Assembly (NCBI RefSeq): GCF_016741815.1 | Contig: NZ_JAERRJ010000004.1 | Coordinates: forward strand, 124,001-188,000 | Reading direction: 5' to 3' | DNA: 64,000 bases | Source: Nocardia acididurans | GTDB taxonomy: Bacteria; Actinomycetota; Actinomycetes; Mycobacteriales; Mycobacteriaceae | Shown: in pieces, positions 17,793 to 25,861 of the stretch | How positions within the stretch are numbered: the first letter of the stretch is position 1 | How the letters are laid out: the number at the start of each line of letters is the position of its first letter | Made by a program: the position numbers and the translations under genes | The notes under the pieces: generated by a model | What the model was told of the DNA's origin: nothing | What the model saw: only the letters and a program-made list of their open reading frames with translations | Database searches by the model: none

Positions 17793-18110
17793 ATGCTCGG
17801 CCTCTCGATCGATCCCGACAGCGTCACGGCCTACACCGCGACAGCTCATCTCCTGGCAGGCGACCTCACCGCGGCGAGCATCCTCGCCGCAACCGCCGAC
17901 CCCCTCCTGCTAACCCCCGCCTTCGGCCTCATCGGCGCGGACTTCCTCACCGCCTTCACCGCCGCCCATGCCACCCACACCGCCACCCTCACCACCCTGT
18001 CGGCGACGCTGACCGGCATCGGCTCCACCGCCGCCGCCTCGGCCGCCGGCTACCGGTCCACGGACACCGGCCACGCTGCGGCCCTGCGCGCGGTGGAGGC
18101 GAACATATGA
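17793..18110 (+). CDS. Small helical type VII secretion target-like protein (EspC/WXG100 style)
   Basis: A 105-residue Ala/Thr-rich, almost wholly helical protein without signal peptide. The C-terminal YRSTD (Tyr87-Asp91) fits the YxxxD/E export signal of type VII secretion substrates, and the size fits EspC-like or WXG100-like partners. There is no WXG in the central turn, so the EspC-type (PF10824-like) is preferred. It is the first gene of a four-gene cassette; the next large gene encodes a WXG-containing NlpC/P60 protein that could be its partner. Function as a secreted partner is inferred. Confidence 0.6.
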   Translation: MLGLSIDPDSVTAYTATAHLLAGDLTAASILAATADPLLLTPAFGLIGADFLTAFTAAHATHTATLTTLSATLTGIGSTAAASAAGYRSTDTGHAAALRAVEANI

Positions 18111-18145
18111 GCGCCACAGCCGAATCCACCAGGGCATCGGCATGA
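18107..18145 (+). CDS. Possible 12-codon coupling mini-ORF
   Basis: ATG at 18107 overlaps the stop of the EspC-like gene (ATGA). The frame reads MSATAESTRASA and ends in a TGA overlapping the ATG of the NlpC/P60 gene (ATGA at 18142-18145). Both ends therefore have coupling overlaps. It may pass ribosomes from one gene to the next rather than make a functional peptide; coincidence is possible. Confidence 0.25.
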   Translation: MSATAESTRASA

Positions 18146-19356
18146 GCCCCGGGGTGGACGTGCCCGCGGTGGACGTGTCGGGCTTCGCGCAGGCCATCGC
18201 GGATCTGGCGGCGGTCTTCGGCAGCGGCGCGGCCGGGGGCGCGGCAGCGGCGCTGCGGCAGGCGTCGGCCGGCGTCGACGGGGTGTGCGCGGCGAGCTGC
18301 GACAGCATCGACGGGTTGTATGCCGCGTGGCGCGGGGGCGCCGGGGACGCGGCGATGGATTCGGCGATGCGGGTGCGGACGGCGGCCGCCACCATGGCGG
18401 ATCGCGGTAATGCCATGGCGGAGATGGTGGATCGCGCGGCGGGGGTCATCGCGGCGGGGCAGCGGGAGATCGAGGCGATCCTGCGCTCGTTCGGGGAGAC
18501 GGTCGCGAGTCTGGGAGCGGAAGGGCTGGGCCCGGGTGGGACGGCGCTGATCGTTTCGGAGGCCATCGACCACCTGGGGCGGGCGCTGCGGGTGGTCGAG
18601 CGGGTGCGGGGCGAGCTCGACACCGAGACGGCCGCCATGAGCGAGTTGATCTCACCGCCGCCGACGCCGGAACCGGCCGCGGCGACCGCGCCGGAGCCCG
18701 CCCGTGCACCGGCGGTGAGTCCCGTTGCGGCCGATGTCGTTTCGGCGGGGGTCGGCGCGCCCGCCGCCGCCGTTGCCCGGCCGGTGGCCGCAACCGGGGC
18801 GGGGTCCGGCGGGGCGACCGAGGCGATATTCGGCGGGATGCGCACCGTGGCGGCCTCGACGGGTGGCGCATCGGAACGGTCCGGCGGGACCGGTCGCGGC
18901 GGGGGCGGCCGGGGCGATGTCGGGCGCGTCGACACCGGCGAGTCGCAGACCACCGCCACCGGGGTGAAACTGACGCTCCCCGACGGCAGTACGGTGGAGG
19001 CGCCCAACCAGCAGGCGGCCGACGCGGTCCGCCACGCGCTCGATGCGCTCGGGACGCCGTACGTCTGGGGCGGCACCACCCCCGGTGCCGGACTGGACTG
19101 CAGTGGCCTGACACAGTGGGCGTATGCGGAGGCAGGGGTGCGGTTGCCGCGATTGGCGCAGGAGCAGGGCTATGGCCACCCACAAATCGGTCCAGGGGAC
19201 TTGATGCCGGGGGATCTGGCCGTGTGGGATGGCCATGTCGCCATGGTGATCGGTAACGGTCAGTTGGTGGAGGCGGGGGATCCCGTCCAAATCGGTCCGA
19301 TTCGAACGGAGAACATCGGTATGCAGTTCCTCGGCTTCTACAGGCCCACCGCATGA
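18142..19356 (+). CDS. NlpC/P60 peptidoglycan hydrolase with WXG-like N-terminal domain
   Basis: A 404-residue protein. The helical N-terminal domain (about 10-170) has a WRG turn (Trp63-Gly65), like ESX/WXG100 substrates. A disordered Pro/Ala/Gly linker follows (170-270), then a C40 peptidase domain with Cys320 (GAGLDCSGLTQWAY), His365 (DGHVAMVIG) and Glu377 (LVEAGD). The 12-residue His-Glu spacing matches the RipA catalytic pair as remembered. There is no Sec signal, so export through a type VII system is inferred. Likely reaction: cleavage of D-Glu/m-DAP stem-peptide bonds. It overlaps the next gene by 4 bp. Confidence 0.85.
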   Translation: MSPGVDVPAVDVSGFAQAIADLAAVFGSGAAGGAAAALRQASAGVDGVCAASCDSIDGLYAAWRGGAGDAAMDSAMRVRTAAATMADRGNAMAEMVDRAAGVIAAGQREIEAILRSFGETVASLGAEGLGPGGTALIVSEAIDHLGRALRVVERVRGELDTETAAMSELISPPPTPEPAAATAPEPARAPAVSPVAADVVSAGVGAPAAAVARPVAATGAGSGGATEAIFGGMRTVAASTGGASERSGGTGRGGGGRGDVGRVDTGESQTTATGVKLTLPDGSTVEAPNQQAADAVRHALDALGTPYVWGGTTPGAGLDCSGLTQWAYAEAGVRLPRLAQEQGYGHPQIGPGDLMPGDLAVWDGHVAMVIGNGQLVEAGDPVQIGPIRTENIGMQFLGFYRPTA

Positions 19357-19694
19357 CGCGTCCACAGGTTCCGGCTGTCACGGTGGCGGCCAGCAGCAAC
19401 CGCGCGAATACGGTGACCGTGCGCGCCACCGATCAGGGGATGCCGGTCGAGATCGTTTTCGAGCGCAGCGAATACCGTTACGGCGCACAGGCACTCGCGG
19501 ACGAGATTCTCCGGCTCACCAAGCGGGCGGCCATCGTGGCCAAGTCGCAGCGGCGCGAGATGCTGACCGAGCTGGGCATGCCCGAGGACATCCTGAACCG
19601 CCTGGGCCTGCCCACCCGGCAGGCCGCCGTGGACGAACTGGATCGACTGGACGAGGCCGACACCGGTCAGGCGACGTGGATGAGGCGCGTATGA
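19353..19694 (+). CDS. EspH/DUF2694-like small protein
   Basis: A 113-residue soluble protein whose middle part (VRATDQGMPVEIVFERSEYR; ALADEILRLTKRAAIVAKSQ) resembles EspH-type (DUF2694) proteins of ESX loci: a beta-rich half followed by a long helix with ADEI. The start overlaps the NlpC/P60 stop (ATGA), so it is translationally coupled. A chaperone or accessory role for the cassette is inferred; family assignment is from memory and uncertain. Confidence 0.5.
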   Translation: MTRPQVPAVTVAASSNRANTVTVRATDQGMPVEIVFERSEYRYGAQALADEILRLTKRAAIVAKSQRREMLTELGMPEDILNRLGLPTRQAAVDELDRLDEADTGQATWMRRV

Positions 19695-19752
19695 ACGGTC
19701 AAGCCCGGAGGCGGCAGCGCAGCGTAACCACGCAGGGCTCCGTTCATACGCG
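19686..19752. repeat. 13-bp inverted repeat in the intercistronic gap
   Basis: CGCGTATGAACGG (19686-19698) and CCGTTCATACGCG (19740-19752) form a perfect 13-bp inverted repeat, extended inward by AGCCC/GGGCT after a 3-nt bulge. The left arm includes the stop codon of the EspH-like gene; the right arm ends 12 bp before the next start. It could be an attenuator, processing site or relic of a small repeat element. Confidence 0.7.
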
Positions 19753-19764
19753 AAGGGAAACAGC

Positions 19765-20106
19765 ATGAGCCGGGAGATGGATGCGCTGGTCGGGCGGGTC
19801 GCCAACAGCCTGGAAGCCCTGGAGGCCGCCCTGTACGGGCTCAAGCAGGTGCGCGGCACCTTCACCAGTGCGGACCGTTCGATCACCGTGGAGGTGGACG
19901 GCGACGGCGCGGTGACGAGCCTGCGGCTGGCCGAAACGGTGACTTCCCGCCAGCCCGCGGAGGTCTCGCAGTTGATCCTCTGGGCGTGCCAGCAGGCGGC
20001 CGCCGACGCCACCGCGCAACGCTCGCAAGTCGTGGCCGAGTTGAACAAGTCCTTCCCGTCGGGAAATGTTGGGGGCGGCCCGGATAGTGCCGGGGGCGGC
20101 CACTAG
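19765..20106 (+). CDS. YbaB/EbfC-fold protein (EspL-like)
   Basis: A 113-residue protein with the YbaB/EbfC layout: helix, beta-hairpin (TSADRSITVEVDGDGAVTSL) and a long C-terminal helix rich in Ala/Gln, then a Gly-rich tail. In mycobacterial ESX-1 loci EspL has this fold, and the cassette context favours a secretion-accessory role over nucleoid binding. GGGAAACAGC precedes the ATG. The 70-bp gap before it holds a strong inverted repeat, so its expression may be tuned separately. Confidence 0.6.
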   Translation: MSREMDALVGRVANSLEALEAALYGLKQVRGTFTSADRSITVEVDGDGAVTSLRLAETVTSRQPAEVSQLILWACQQAAADATAQRSQVVAELNKSFPSGNVGGGPDSAGGGH

Positions 20107-20120
20107 ATAGGCTTCCCGTC

Positions 20121-21362
20121 ATGGCTTCTGGAGACATCGTCCCGATCGCGCTCGGCCTGACCAAAGGCGATCTCGTCACCCTGTGGGCACCGCGCTGGCG
20201 AGACGGTGACGATGAGTGGCAGGCATTCCTCGGTCACGAGGAAGACCTGTACGGATTCGAGGGCGTCGCGGAGCTGGCGGCGTTCATCCGCACCAACTCC
20301 GACAACGATCTCGTGGATCATCCCGCGTGGAAGATCATCGCCGGTTTGTCGGCGGCCGAACTGGAGCCGGAGGAGCAGTTCGTCTTCGATCTGGTCGGCG
20401 TGCCCGAGCTCGCGGCCGACGATCCGGATCCGGAGGTGGTCTCCGAGCTCGAGGAGACCCTCGACATGGTCCGCAATATCGGCGACGTGTGCGAACTCGA
20501 GGTTGTGACCAAGTTCTTCGGCTCGCATCCGGTGCTGGGCGCGCTGCCCGCCGGCGTGAGCGCCTTCGCCGGGCGTGAGGGCGAGGAACTCTGGGATCAG
20601 ATCGGCGCGGCCATCAACAAGGATTGGGACGCGGTCCTGGACGCCATCGACTCGGTGGTGACCGTCCCCGAGGTGGACGCCGACGCGGTCTCGGTGGCCG
20701 AGGCGGAATTGCTTGCGGCACAGGAGAACGAGGTGGACGCGGAGGACGCCGCCGACACCGACGAGGACATCGAGCAGGTCGACCTCGACGAGGACGACGA
20801 CGAGGAGGACGAGGAGACGTTCTGGCACGAGGTCGGCATCGACCCCGTCAAGATCATCACCTCCGAGGGCACCTTCTTCACGCTGCGCTGCTACGTGGAC
20901 GACGAGCCCATCTTCCTCGGCACCGACGGCGCGATCACGGTGTTCGGGTCGGAGCGGTCGCTGGCCCGCTACCTGGCCGACGACCACGAGCACGACCTGG
21001 CCCGGGTGAGCACCTACGGCGACGTGCAGACCGCCGCCGTGGACGGTTCGCTCGAGGTCGAGGTGGACGACGAGAACGTCTACGTGCTGCCCGGCCTGGC
21101 CGACGACCTGGCCGACGGCCCGCAGGCCGTGGACACCGATCAGCTCGACCTCGCGGTCGAATTGTTCACCGACGCAGCCGATTACGCCGACGACGACGCG
21201 GTGGAGAACGCGCTGGCGGTCTCCACGCCGCTGGGCTGGTACGTCTCCTACCTGCTCAACCCGGACCCGACCCGGATGGCCCCGAACCCGCCGTTCGCGG
21301 CGGAGGCCGAGGCGTGGAAGGTGCTGGAGCAGGCGTTCGAGAGCCGCCTCCAGAAAGCCTGA
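20121..21362 (+). CDS. Conserved acidic protein (Rv3311 homologue)
   Basis: A 413-residue cytosolic, strongly acidic protein with a Glu/Asp-only run near residues 220-232 that divides two similar-sized halves. The N terminus (GDIVPIALGLTKGDLVTLW; EWQAFLGHEEDLYGF) matches remembered Rv3311, and gene order between upp and add also agrees. No catalytic motif or membrane segment is visible. Function unknown. It ends 16 bp before a very strong bidirectional terminator. Confidence 0.75.
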   Translation: MASGDIVPIALGLTKGDLVTLWAPRWRDGDDEWQAFLGHEEDLYGFEGVAELAAFIRTNSDNDLVDHPAWKIIAGLSAAELEPEEQFVFDLVGVPELAADDPDPEVVSELEETLDMVRNIGDVCELEVVTKFFGSHPVLGALPAGVSAFAGREGEELWDQIGAAINKDWDAVLDAIDSVVTVPEVDADAVSVAEAELLAAQENEVDAEDAADTDEDIEQVDLDEDDDEEDEETFWHEVGIDPVKIITSEGTFFTLRCYVDDEPIFLGTDGAITVFGSERSLARYLADDHEHDLARVSTYGDVQTAAVDGSLEVEVDDENVYVLPGLADDLADGPQAVDTDQLDLAVELFTDAADYADDDAVENALAVSTPLGWYVSYLLNPDPTRMAPNPPFAAEAEAWKVLEQAFESRLQKA

Positions 21363-21378
21363 GCGGTAGCGGTATTCG

Positions 21379-21420
21379 CGAAACGCCCCCGCCCGATCCG
21401 ATCCGGGCGGGGGCGTTTCG
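21379..21420. terminator. Strong bidirectional hairpin terminator
   Basis: CGAAACGCCCCCGCCCG (21379-21395) and its exact complement at 21404-21420 form a 17-bp stem with an 8-nt loop. TTTTC follows on the plus strand. It separates the convergent Rv3311-like and hot-dog genes. Confidence 0.9.
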
Positions 21421-21426
21421 CCGTTT

Positions 21427-22083
21427 TCAGGACAATCGGATCCAGACCTGTTCCGAACGGCCGAGCAGGCGGCCGTCCTCGCCGTAGATCGCGGTGGCGG
21501 TCAGACCCTTCCGGCCGCTCTCGCCGTGCAGCGCACCGACCACCACGCATCGTTCACCGATGGCGGGAGTGTCGCGCACGGTCGCGGTCATGGAGCCGAG
21601 AACCGCCGGGCGAGAAGCTATTTCGGGCACTGCGAACCCGCCGGGGCAATCCATGGCGGCCCACAGCAGCGGCGCGCCGACGGGCAGGCTGTCGTCGGGC
21701 GACCAGGCCGCGGCCACCACGCCGTCGCCCACCGCACCGGCCTGGATGCGCAAGCCGTCCGCGCGCAGATCACCGCAGACGAAGCATTCACGGAACGGCG
21801 TATCGCCTTGGCGCTCAACGCTTGCCGAAGCCGCGTCCGCATAGGCGACCGCCGCCGGGGCATCGTGCAGGAACTCACCCGGCACGGATTCGGCGACCAG
21901 GGTCTCGCCGTCGTAGAGTCCGCCGTCGGTGACCCGCAGTGGGGTCTCCAGCGGCGGCGGGCGGCGCAGGGTCACCTTCACCACGGCGTCGTCGCGCAGT
22001 TCGGCGAGCAGTCCGGCCACCCAGCCGCCGTTGCCGGAACCGGGTGGCCCGTTGAAGCGGCTCGGAATCCGCAGGGTCGTCAT
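21427..22083 (-). CDS. Hot-dog-fold thioesterase-like protein
   Basis: A 218-residue protein resembling uncharacterised acyl-CoA thioesterase-like (4HBT-superfamily) proteins. SRFNGPPGSGNGGWVAGLL at the N terminus and FRECFVCGD near the middle (a CxxC pair that may bind metal) are the visible landmarks. ATG 22083 (MTTLRIPSRF) is chosen because residues encoded upstream look non-coding. It is separated from add by about 60 bp on the same strand. Substrate unknown. Confidence 0.65.
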   Translation of the reverse strand: MTTLRIPSRFNGPPGSGNGGWVAGLLAELRDDAVVKVTLRRPPPLETPLRVTDGGLYDGETLVAESVPGEFLHDAPAAVAYADAASASVERQGDTPFRECFVCGDLRADGLRIQAGAVGDGVVAAAWSPDDSLPVGAPLLWAAMDCPGGFAVPEIASRPAVLGSMTATVRDTPAIGERCVVVGALHGESGRKGLTATAIYGEDGRLLGRSEQVWIRLS

Positions 22084-22144
22084 AGTTCTCACGCTAACTA
22101 ATCGCGACCCCGCCGATTCCGTGAACATTTTCACGTGAAAGGAA

Positions 22145-23236
22145 CTAGCCGATCAGGACGGCGTACCCCGGCTTGATGATCTCGTCGATGATCCGCAGCC
22201 GGTCCGGGAACGGAATGAAAGCCGACTTCATCGCATTGATGGTGAACCGCTCCAGATCGCTCCAGCCGTAGCCGAAGGTGTCCACCAGCTTGTGCATCTC
22301 CTCGCTCATGCTGGTGTCGCTCATGAGCCGGTTGTCGGTGTTGACGGTGACCCGGAACCGCAGCCGCGCCAGCAGGTCGAAGGGATGCTTGTCGAGCGAG
22401 GGCACCGCACCGGTCTGCACATTCGAGGACGGACACAGCTCCAGCGGAATCCGCTGATCCCGTACATAATTCGCGACCCGGCCGAGCTTCGGCCCGTCCG
22501 CGGAATCGGTGATGTCATCGGTGATCCGCACCCCGTGCCCGAGCCGGTCGCAGCCGCAGAAGGCGATGGCCTCGTGGATGGACGGCAGCCCGAACGCCTC
22601 CCCGGCGTGGATCGTGATGTGCGCGCTGTTGCCGCGCATGTATTCGAACGCGTCCAGGTGCCGCGAGGGCGGGTATCCGGCTTCCGCGCCCGCGATGTCG
22701 AATCCGCCCACGCCCTTGTCGCGCCAGCGCACGGTCAGTTCGGCGATCTCGCGGGAGCGTGCCGCGTGCCGCATGGCGGTGAGCAGGCAGGTGACCCGGA
22801 TGGGCGTGCCCGCGGCGGCGGCGATGGCCTCGCCCTCGCGGAATCCGGCGAGCGTGTGCTCGACGACCTCGTCGAGATCGAGCCCCGCCTCGAGATGCTG
22901 TTCCGGCGCGAACCGCACCTCGGCGTACACCACCCCGTCGGCGGCGAGGTCCTCGGCGCATTCGCGCGCCACCCGGCGCAGGCCCTCGGGCGTCTGCATG
23001 ACGGCGACGGTGTGCGCGAAGGTTTCCAGGTACCGCTCGAGGGATCCGCTGTTGGCGGCGTCCCGGAACCACCGCCCCAGGGCTTCGGCGTCTTGTGCCG
23101 GTAGTTGGTCGTATCCGCAGTCACGCGCCAGCTCGAGCACGGTCGCGGGCCGCAGCCCGCCGTCGAGATGATCGTGCAGAACCGCCTTGGGCGCCTGTCG
23201 GATCGAAGCGAGAGTCAAAGGCGTCGGTCCAGTCAT
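22145..23236 (-). CDS. add: Adenosine deaminase
   Basis: A 363-residue zinc-dependent deaminase converting (deoxy)adenosine to (deoxy)inosine, which DeoD then cleaves. Motifs: [10 protein letters not shown] (two zinc His near 22 and 24), [10 protein letters not shown] (zinc His and catalytic Glu), [13 protein letters not shown] and [10 protein letters not shown]. The last metal motif reads NTDN instead of the usual NTDDP, keeping the Asp. Order matches Rv3313c. Neighbouring deoA and cdd on the same strand make a nucleoside salvage block. Confidence 0.95.
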   Translation of the reverse strand: MTGPTPLTLASIRQAPKAVLHDHLDGGLRPATVLELARDCGYDQLPAQDAEALGRWFRDAANSGSLERYLETFAHTVAVMQTPEGLRRVARECAEDLAADGVVYAEVRFAPEQHLEAGLDLDEVVEHTLAGFREGEAIAAAAGTPIRVTCLLTAMRHAARSREIAELTVRWRDKGVGGFDIAGAEAGYPPSRHLDAFEYMRGNSAHITIHAGEAFGLPSIHEAIAFCGCDRLGHGVRITDDITDSADGPKLGRVANYVRDQRIPLELCPSSNVQTGAVPSLDKHPFDLLARLRFRVTVNTDNRLMSDTSMSEEMHKLVDTFGYGWSDLERFTINAMKSAFIPFPDRLRIIDEIIKPGYAVLIG

Positions 23237-23393
23237 GTATCGACGGTAGCCGCTCCCCCGCCTCTCCGCGCCCTTAGCGCCAGCTGAGAGCCGTTACCGG
23301 TTGGCAACGCATGCCGGCGGTCCGATGCCGCATCCATTGTGGACGTCCCCGGTGAGTTACCCGGCCCTCACGAAATCAGTTGTCACCTTCGTT

Positions 23394-23663
23394 TCAGCAG
23401 GCGATGCCGTTGCCGTCCGGGTCGAGCGAGGGCCGGTAGCCCGGCTGCCCGCGCAGCAGCGGACGGTCCAGGTTCTGGTAGACGTCCACGCAATTGGCGT
23501 AGTACGGACGCGGTTCGGATTTGGAGGTGGTCGGCGTCATGATGTCGTCGCCCGGCTCGGCGTACGCCGACTGCGGCCCGGCCCCGAGCACCGCGACGAC
23601 CGCGACCCCCATGAGACACGCCGCCCCGGACCCCGCCACTGCCTTCCTGGTTCGAATCTTCAC
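23394..23663 (-). CDS. Small secreted excalibur-domain protein
   Basis: An 89-residue exported protein. The basic N terminus (KIRTRKA), hydrophobic core (CLMGVAVVAVLGAG) and AYA cleavage site indicate a Sec signal peptide. The mature part is essentially one excalibur Ca-binding motif: YYANCVDVYQNL and GYRPSLDPDGNGIAC, with the DxDxNG-type loop and two conserved Cys. The GTG at 23663 is the likely start, with GGAG close upstream. It sits between deoA and add but is probably unrelated to salvage; a cell-surface role is inferred. Confidence 0.75.
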   Translation of the reverse strand: MKIRTRKAVAGSGAACLMGVAVVAVLGAGPQSAYAEPGDDIMTPTTSKSEPRPYYANCVDVYQNLDRPLLRGQPGYRPSLDPDGNGIAC

Positions 23664-23785
23664 CAGCTCCAGGCTAGGTCGATCCGGTGCCGGTGCGCCC
23701 CATCCTCCGGGAGCCGCACGCCGGCCGGGACCTCGTGGCGGCCGGCTCTCGCCCGATGCCGCCATCGGGTCCCACTCGCGCGGCG

Positions 23786-25111
23786 CTATGCCTGGATGCG
23801 ACCGAGAAGCAGTGGTGGCGGGGTGAATTCGGCCTCGGCGACGGTGGTCGCGGTGGCGAGGGCGTCGAGAGCCGCGGGGATGGCCTCGGGGGTGTCGGTG
23901 TGCAGGGTGAGGAGAGGTTGACCCGCCTTGACGGAATCACCCGGCTTGGCGTGCATTTCGATGCCCGCGCCGGACTGCACCGGGTCGCCCTGGCGAGCGC
24001 GGCCCGCGCCGAGTCGCCAGGCGGCGATGCCGATGTCGTAGGCGTCCAGACGGGTCAGTGTGCCGGTCCGCGTGGCCCGGATGGTTTCGGTGTGTTTCGC
24101 GCTGGGGAGTTCGGCGTCGGGGTCGCCGCCCTGGGCTTCGATCATGGCGCGCCAGTGGTCCATGGCGCGGCCGTCGGCGAGGGCGTCGGCGGGGTCGATG
24201 TCGTCGATTCCGGCCAGCGCCAGCATCTCCCGGGCCAGGGTGAGGGTGAGTTCGACCACGTCGGCGGGGCCGCCGCCGGCCAGCACGTCCAAGGATTCGG
24301 CCACTTCCAGGGCGTTTCCGGCGGTGCAGCCGAGCGGGGTGTCCATGGCGGTCAGCAATGCCACGGTGCGCACGCCCGCGTCGGTGCCGAGTTCGACCAT
24401 GGCCGTGGCGAGTTCGCGGGCCTGGTCGATGTGCTTCAGGAAGGCCCCGCGCCCGACCTTCACGTCGAGCACCAGCGCGCCCGTCCCCTCGGCGATCTTC
24501 TTGCTCATGATGGAGCTGGCGATCAGGGGGATGGATTCGACGGTCCCGGTGACGTCACGGAGGGCGTACAGCCTTTTGTCGGCGGGTGCGAGATCGGCTC
24601 CGGCGGCGCAGACCACCGCGCCGATGCCGGGGTCGGCGAGCATGTCCCGCATCTGCTTCACGGGGATGTCGGCCTGCCAGCCGGAGATGGCCTCCAGTTT
24701 GTCGAGAGTGCCTCCGGTGTGGCCCAATCCGCGGCCGGACAGCTGCGGGACCGCCGCACCGCAGGCCGCGACCAGCGGCGACAGCGGCAGCGTGAGCTTG
24801 TCGCCGACGCCGCCGGTGGAGTGTTTGTCGACGGTGGGCCGGGGCAGGTCGCTGAAGTCCAGCCGGGTGCCGGAGTTGATCATGGCGTTGGTCCAGCGCG
24901 CGGTCTCGCGGCGGTTCATCCCGCGCCACACGATGGCCATGGCCAGCGCCGCCATCTGTTCGTCGGCCACCTCGCCCCTGGTGAACGCGTCGACGACCCA
25001 ATCGATCTGGCCGTCGCTCAGTTCTCCGCCGTCGCGTTTGGTAGTGATCACCGACACCGCCGAATGCACCGTCACGCTGTCCACCCTGGCACGCTCGGGG
25101 TCCGGGCGCAT
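23786..25111 (-). CDS. deoA: Thymidine/pyrimidine-nucleoside phosphorylase
   Basis: A 441-residue phosphorylase releasing deoxyribose-1-phosphate from thymidine or deoxyuridine. Motifs: KRDGGELSDGQIDW, VDKHSTGGVGDKLTL (phosphate-binding signature), GRGLGHTGGTLDKLEAI and VGRGAFLKHIDQA. The C-terminal RQGDPVQSGAGIEMHAKPG is typical of the family. The start is uncertain: ATG 25111 or downstream GTGs near 25084, as homologues begin close to VITTKRDGG. Cdd lies 46 bp upstream on the same strand, so cdd-deoA is probably an operon. Confidence 0.95.
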   Translation of the reverse strand: MRPDPERARVDSVTVHSAVSVITTKRDGGELSDGQIDWVVDAFTRGEVADEQMAALAMAIVWRGMNRRETARWTNAMINSGTRLDFSDLPRPTVDKHSTGGVGDKLTLPLSPLVAACGAAVPQLSGRGLGHTGGTLDKLEAISGWQADIPVKQMRDMLADPGIGAVVCAAGADLAPADKRLYALRDVTGTVESIPLIASSIMSKKIAEGTGALVLDVKVGRGAFLKHIDQARELATAMVELGTDAGVRTVALLTAMDTPLGCTAGNALEVAESLDVLAGGGPADVVELTLTLAREMLALAGIDDIDPADALADGRAMDHWRAMIEAQGGDPDAELPSAKHTETIRATRTGTLTRLDAYDIGIAAWRLGAGRARQGDPVQSGAGIEMHAKPGDSVKAGQPLLTLHTDTPEAIPAALDALATATTVAEAEFTPPPLLLGRIQA

Positions 25112-25157
25112 CGAACATGCGGTACGCCCGGCGTACGAATTCCGTTGAGCTGCGGCT

Positions 25158-25559
25158 TTACTGCTGTCCGGCGGCCAGGTCGTCGGGTCCGAAGGCGTCG
25201 GGGAGCAGCGCGCCGAGCTTCACCGGCGCGCCCTTGTGATCGACAAGCAGTGCGCCGCCGCCGAACTCGTAGAGCACCTGCCGGCAGCGTCCGCAGGGCA
25301 GGAGGATTTCGCCGCGCGAGTCGCAGACGGCGACCGCCAGCAACCGCCCGCCCCCGGACGAAATCAAGTTACCGACCAGTACAGACTCGGCGCAGAGGCC
25401 CAGGCCGTATGAGATATTTTCCACATTGCAACCGCTCACAAAGCGGCCGGTGGAAGTGAGAGCCGCGGCCCCGACGGGGAATCGCGAGTATGGCGCATAG
25501 GCATTTCGCATAACTTCGGATGCCTTGTGCCGCAAGACATTCCAGTCTATTTCAGACAT
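25158..25559 (-). CDS. cdd: Cytidine deaminase
   Basis: A 133-residue homotetramer-type zinc deaminase converting (deoxy)cytidine to (deoxy)uridine. Zinc ligands and catalytic Glu are visible: GLCAESV (Cys56, Glu58) and LPCGRCRQVL (Cys89, Cys92), with SGCNVENISYG before them. ATG 25559 has GGAGG ten bases upstream, which decides the start. It feeds deoA, and is divergent from sdhC across a 302-bp region. Confidence 0.95.
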   Translation of the reverse strand: MSEIDWNVLRHKASEVMRNAYAPYSRFPVGAAALTSTGRFVSGCNVENISYGLGLCAESVLVGNLISSGGGRLLAVAVCDSRGEILLPCGRCRQVLYEFGGGALLVDHKGAPVKLGALLPDAFGPDDLAAGQQ

Positions 25560-25861
25560 ATCGGACCATCCTCCAGAGGCCGTGACGGGACCCGCGCTGA
25601 ACCCATCGAACCATGCCCGGAAAATCAGGAAAGGCAAACCTAACTCACTACAATTCGGGCCAACGAGCGGCACGCCGAATTAGTTCCCCCAAACTCCGGG
25701 GATTAGAGTTCCCTTTCAGATCGGTTCAGGTTCCCGACAGCGGACCTGCGGCACTGCCACTGGATGTCGATTCCATGTGTGAGCAGGTGTTATCGACAGT
25801 CCAACGGCTCCGCGGCCGGATCTGACCGGGTCCATCAACGACGTTGGAGGCACCGCACTCT
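25560..25861. promoter_or_regulatory. Divergent cdd/sdhC promoter region
   Basis: A 302-bp gap without a gene, noticeably less GC-rich than its neighbours around 25620-25760. It holds the IdeR-like box described separately, a TCCCC/GGGGA inverted pair at about 25684-25703, and GGAGG 11 bases before the sdhC ATG. Specific -35/-10 elements could not be assigned with confidence. Confidence 0.6.
25625..25643 (+). promoter_or_regulatory. Candidate IdeR/DtxR iron box upstream of sdhCDAB
   Basis: TCAGGAAAGGCAAACCTAA matches the mycobacterial IdeR consensus TTAGGTTAGGCTAACCTAA at 15 of 19 positions; the right-hand AGGCaAACCTAA differs at one base. It lies 219 bp before the sdhC ATG and 66 bp before the cdd start. 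This is consensus matching by eye only; iron control of the iron-rich succinate dehydrogenase (or of cdd) is inference. Confidence 0.5.
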
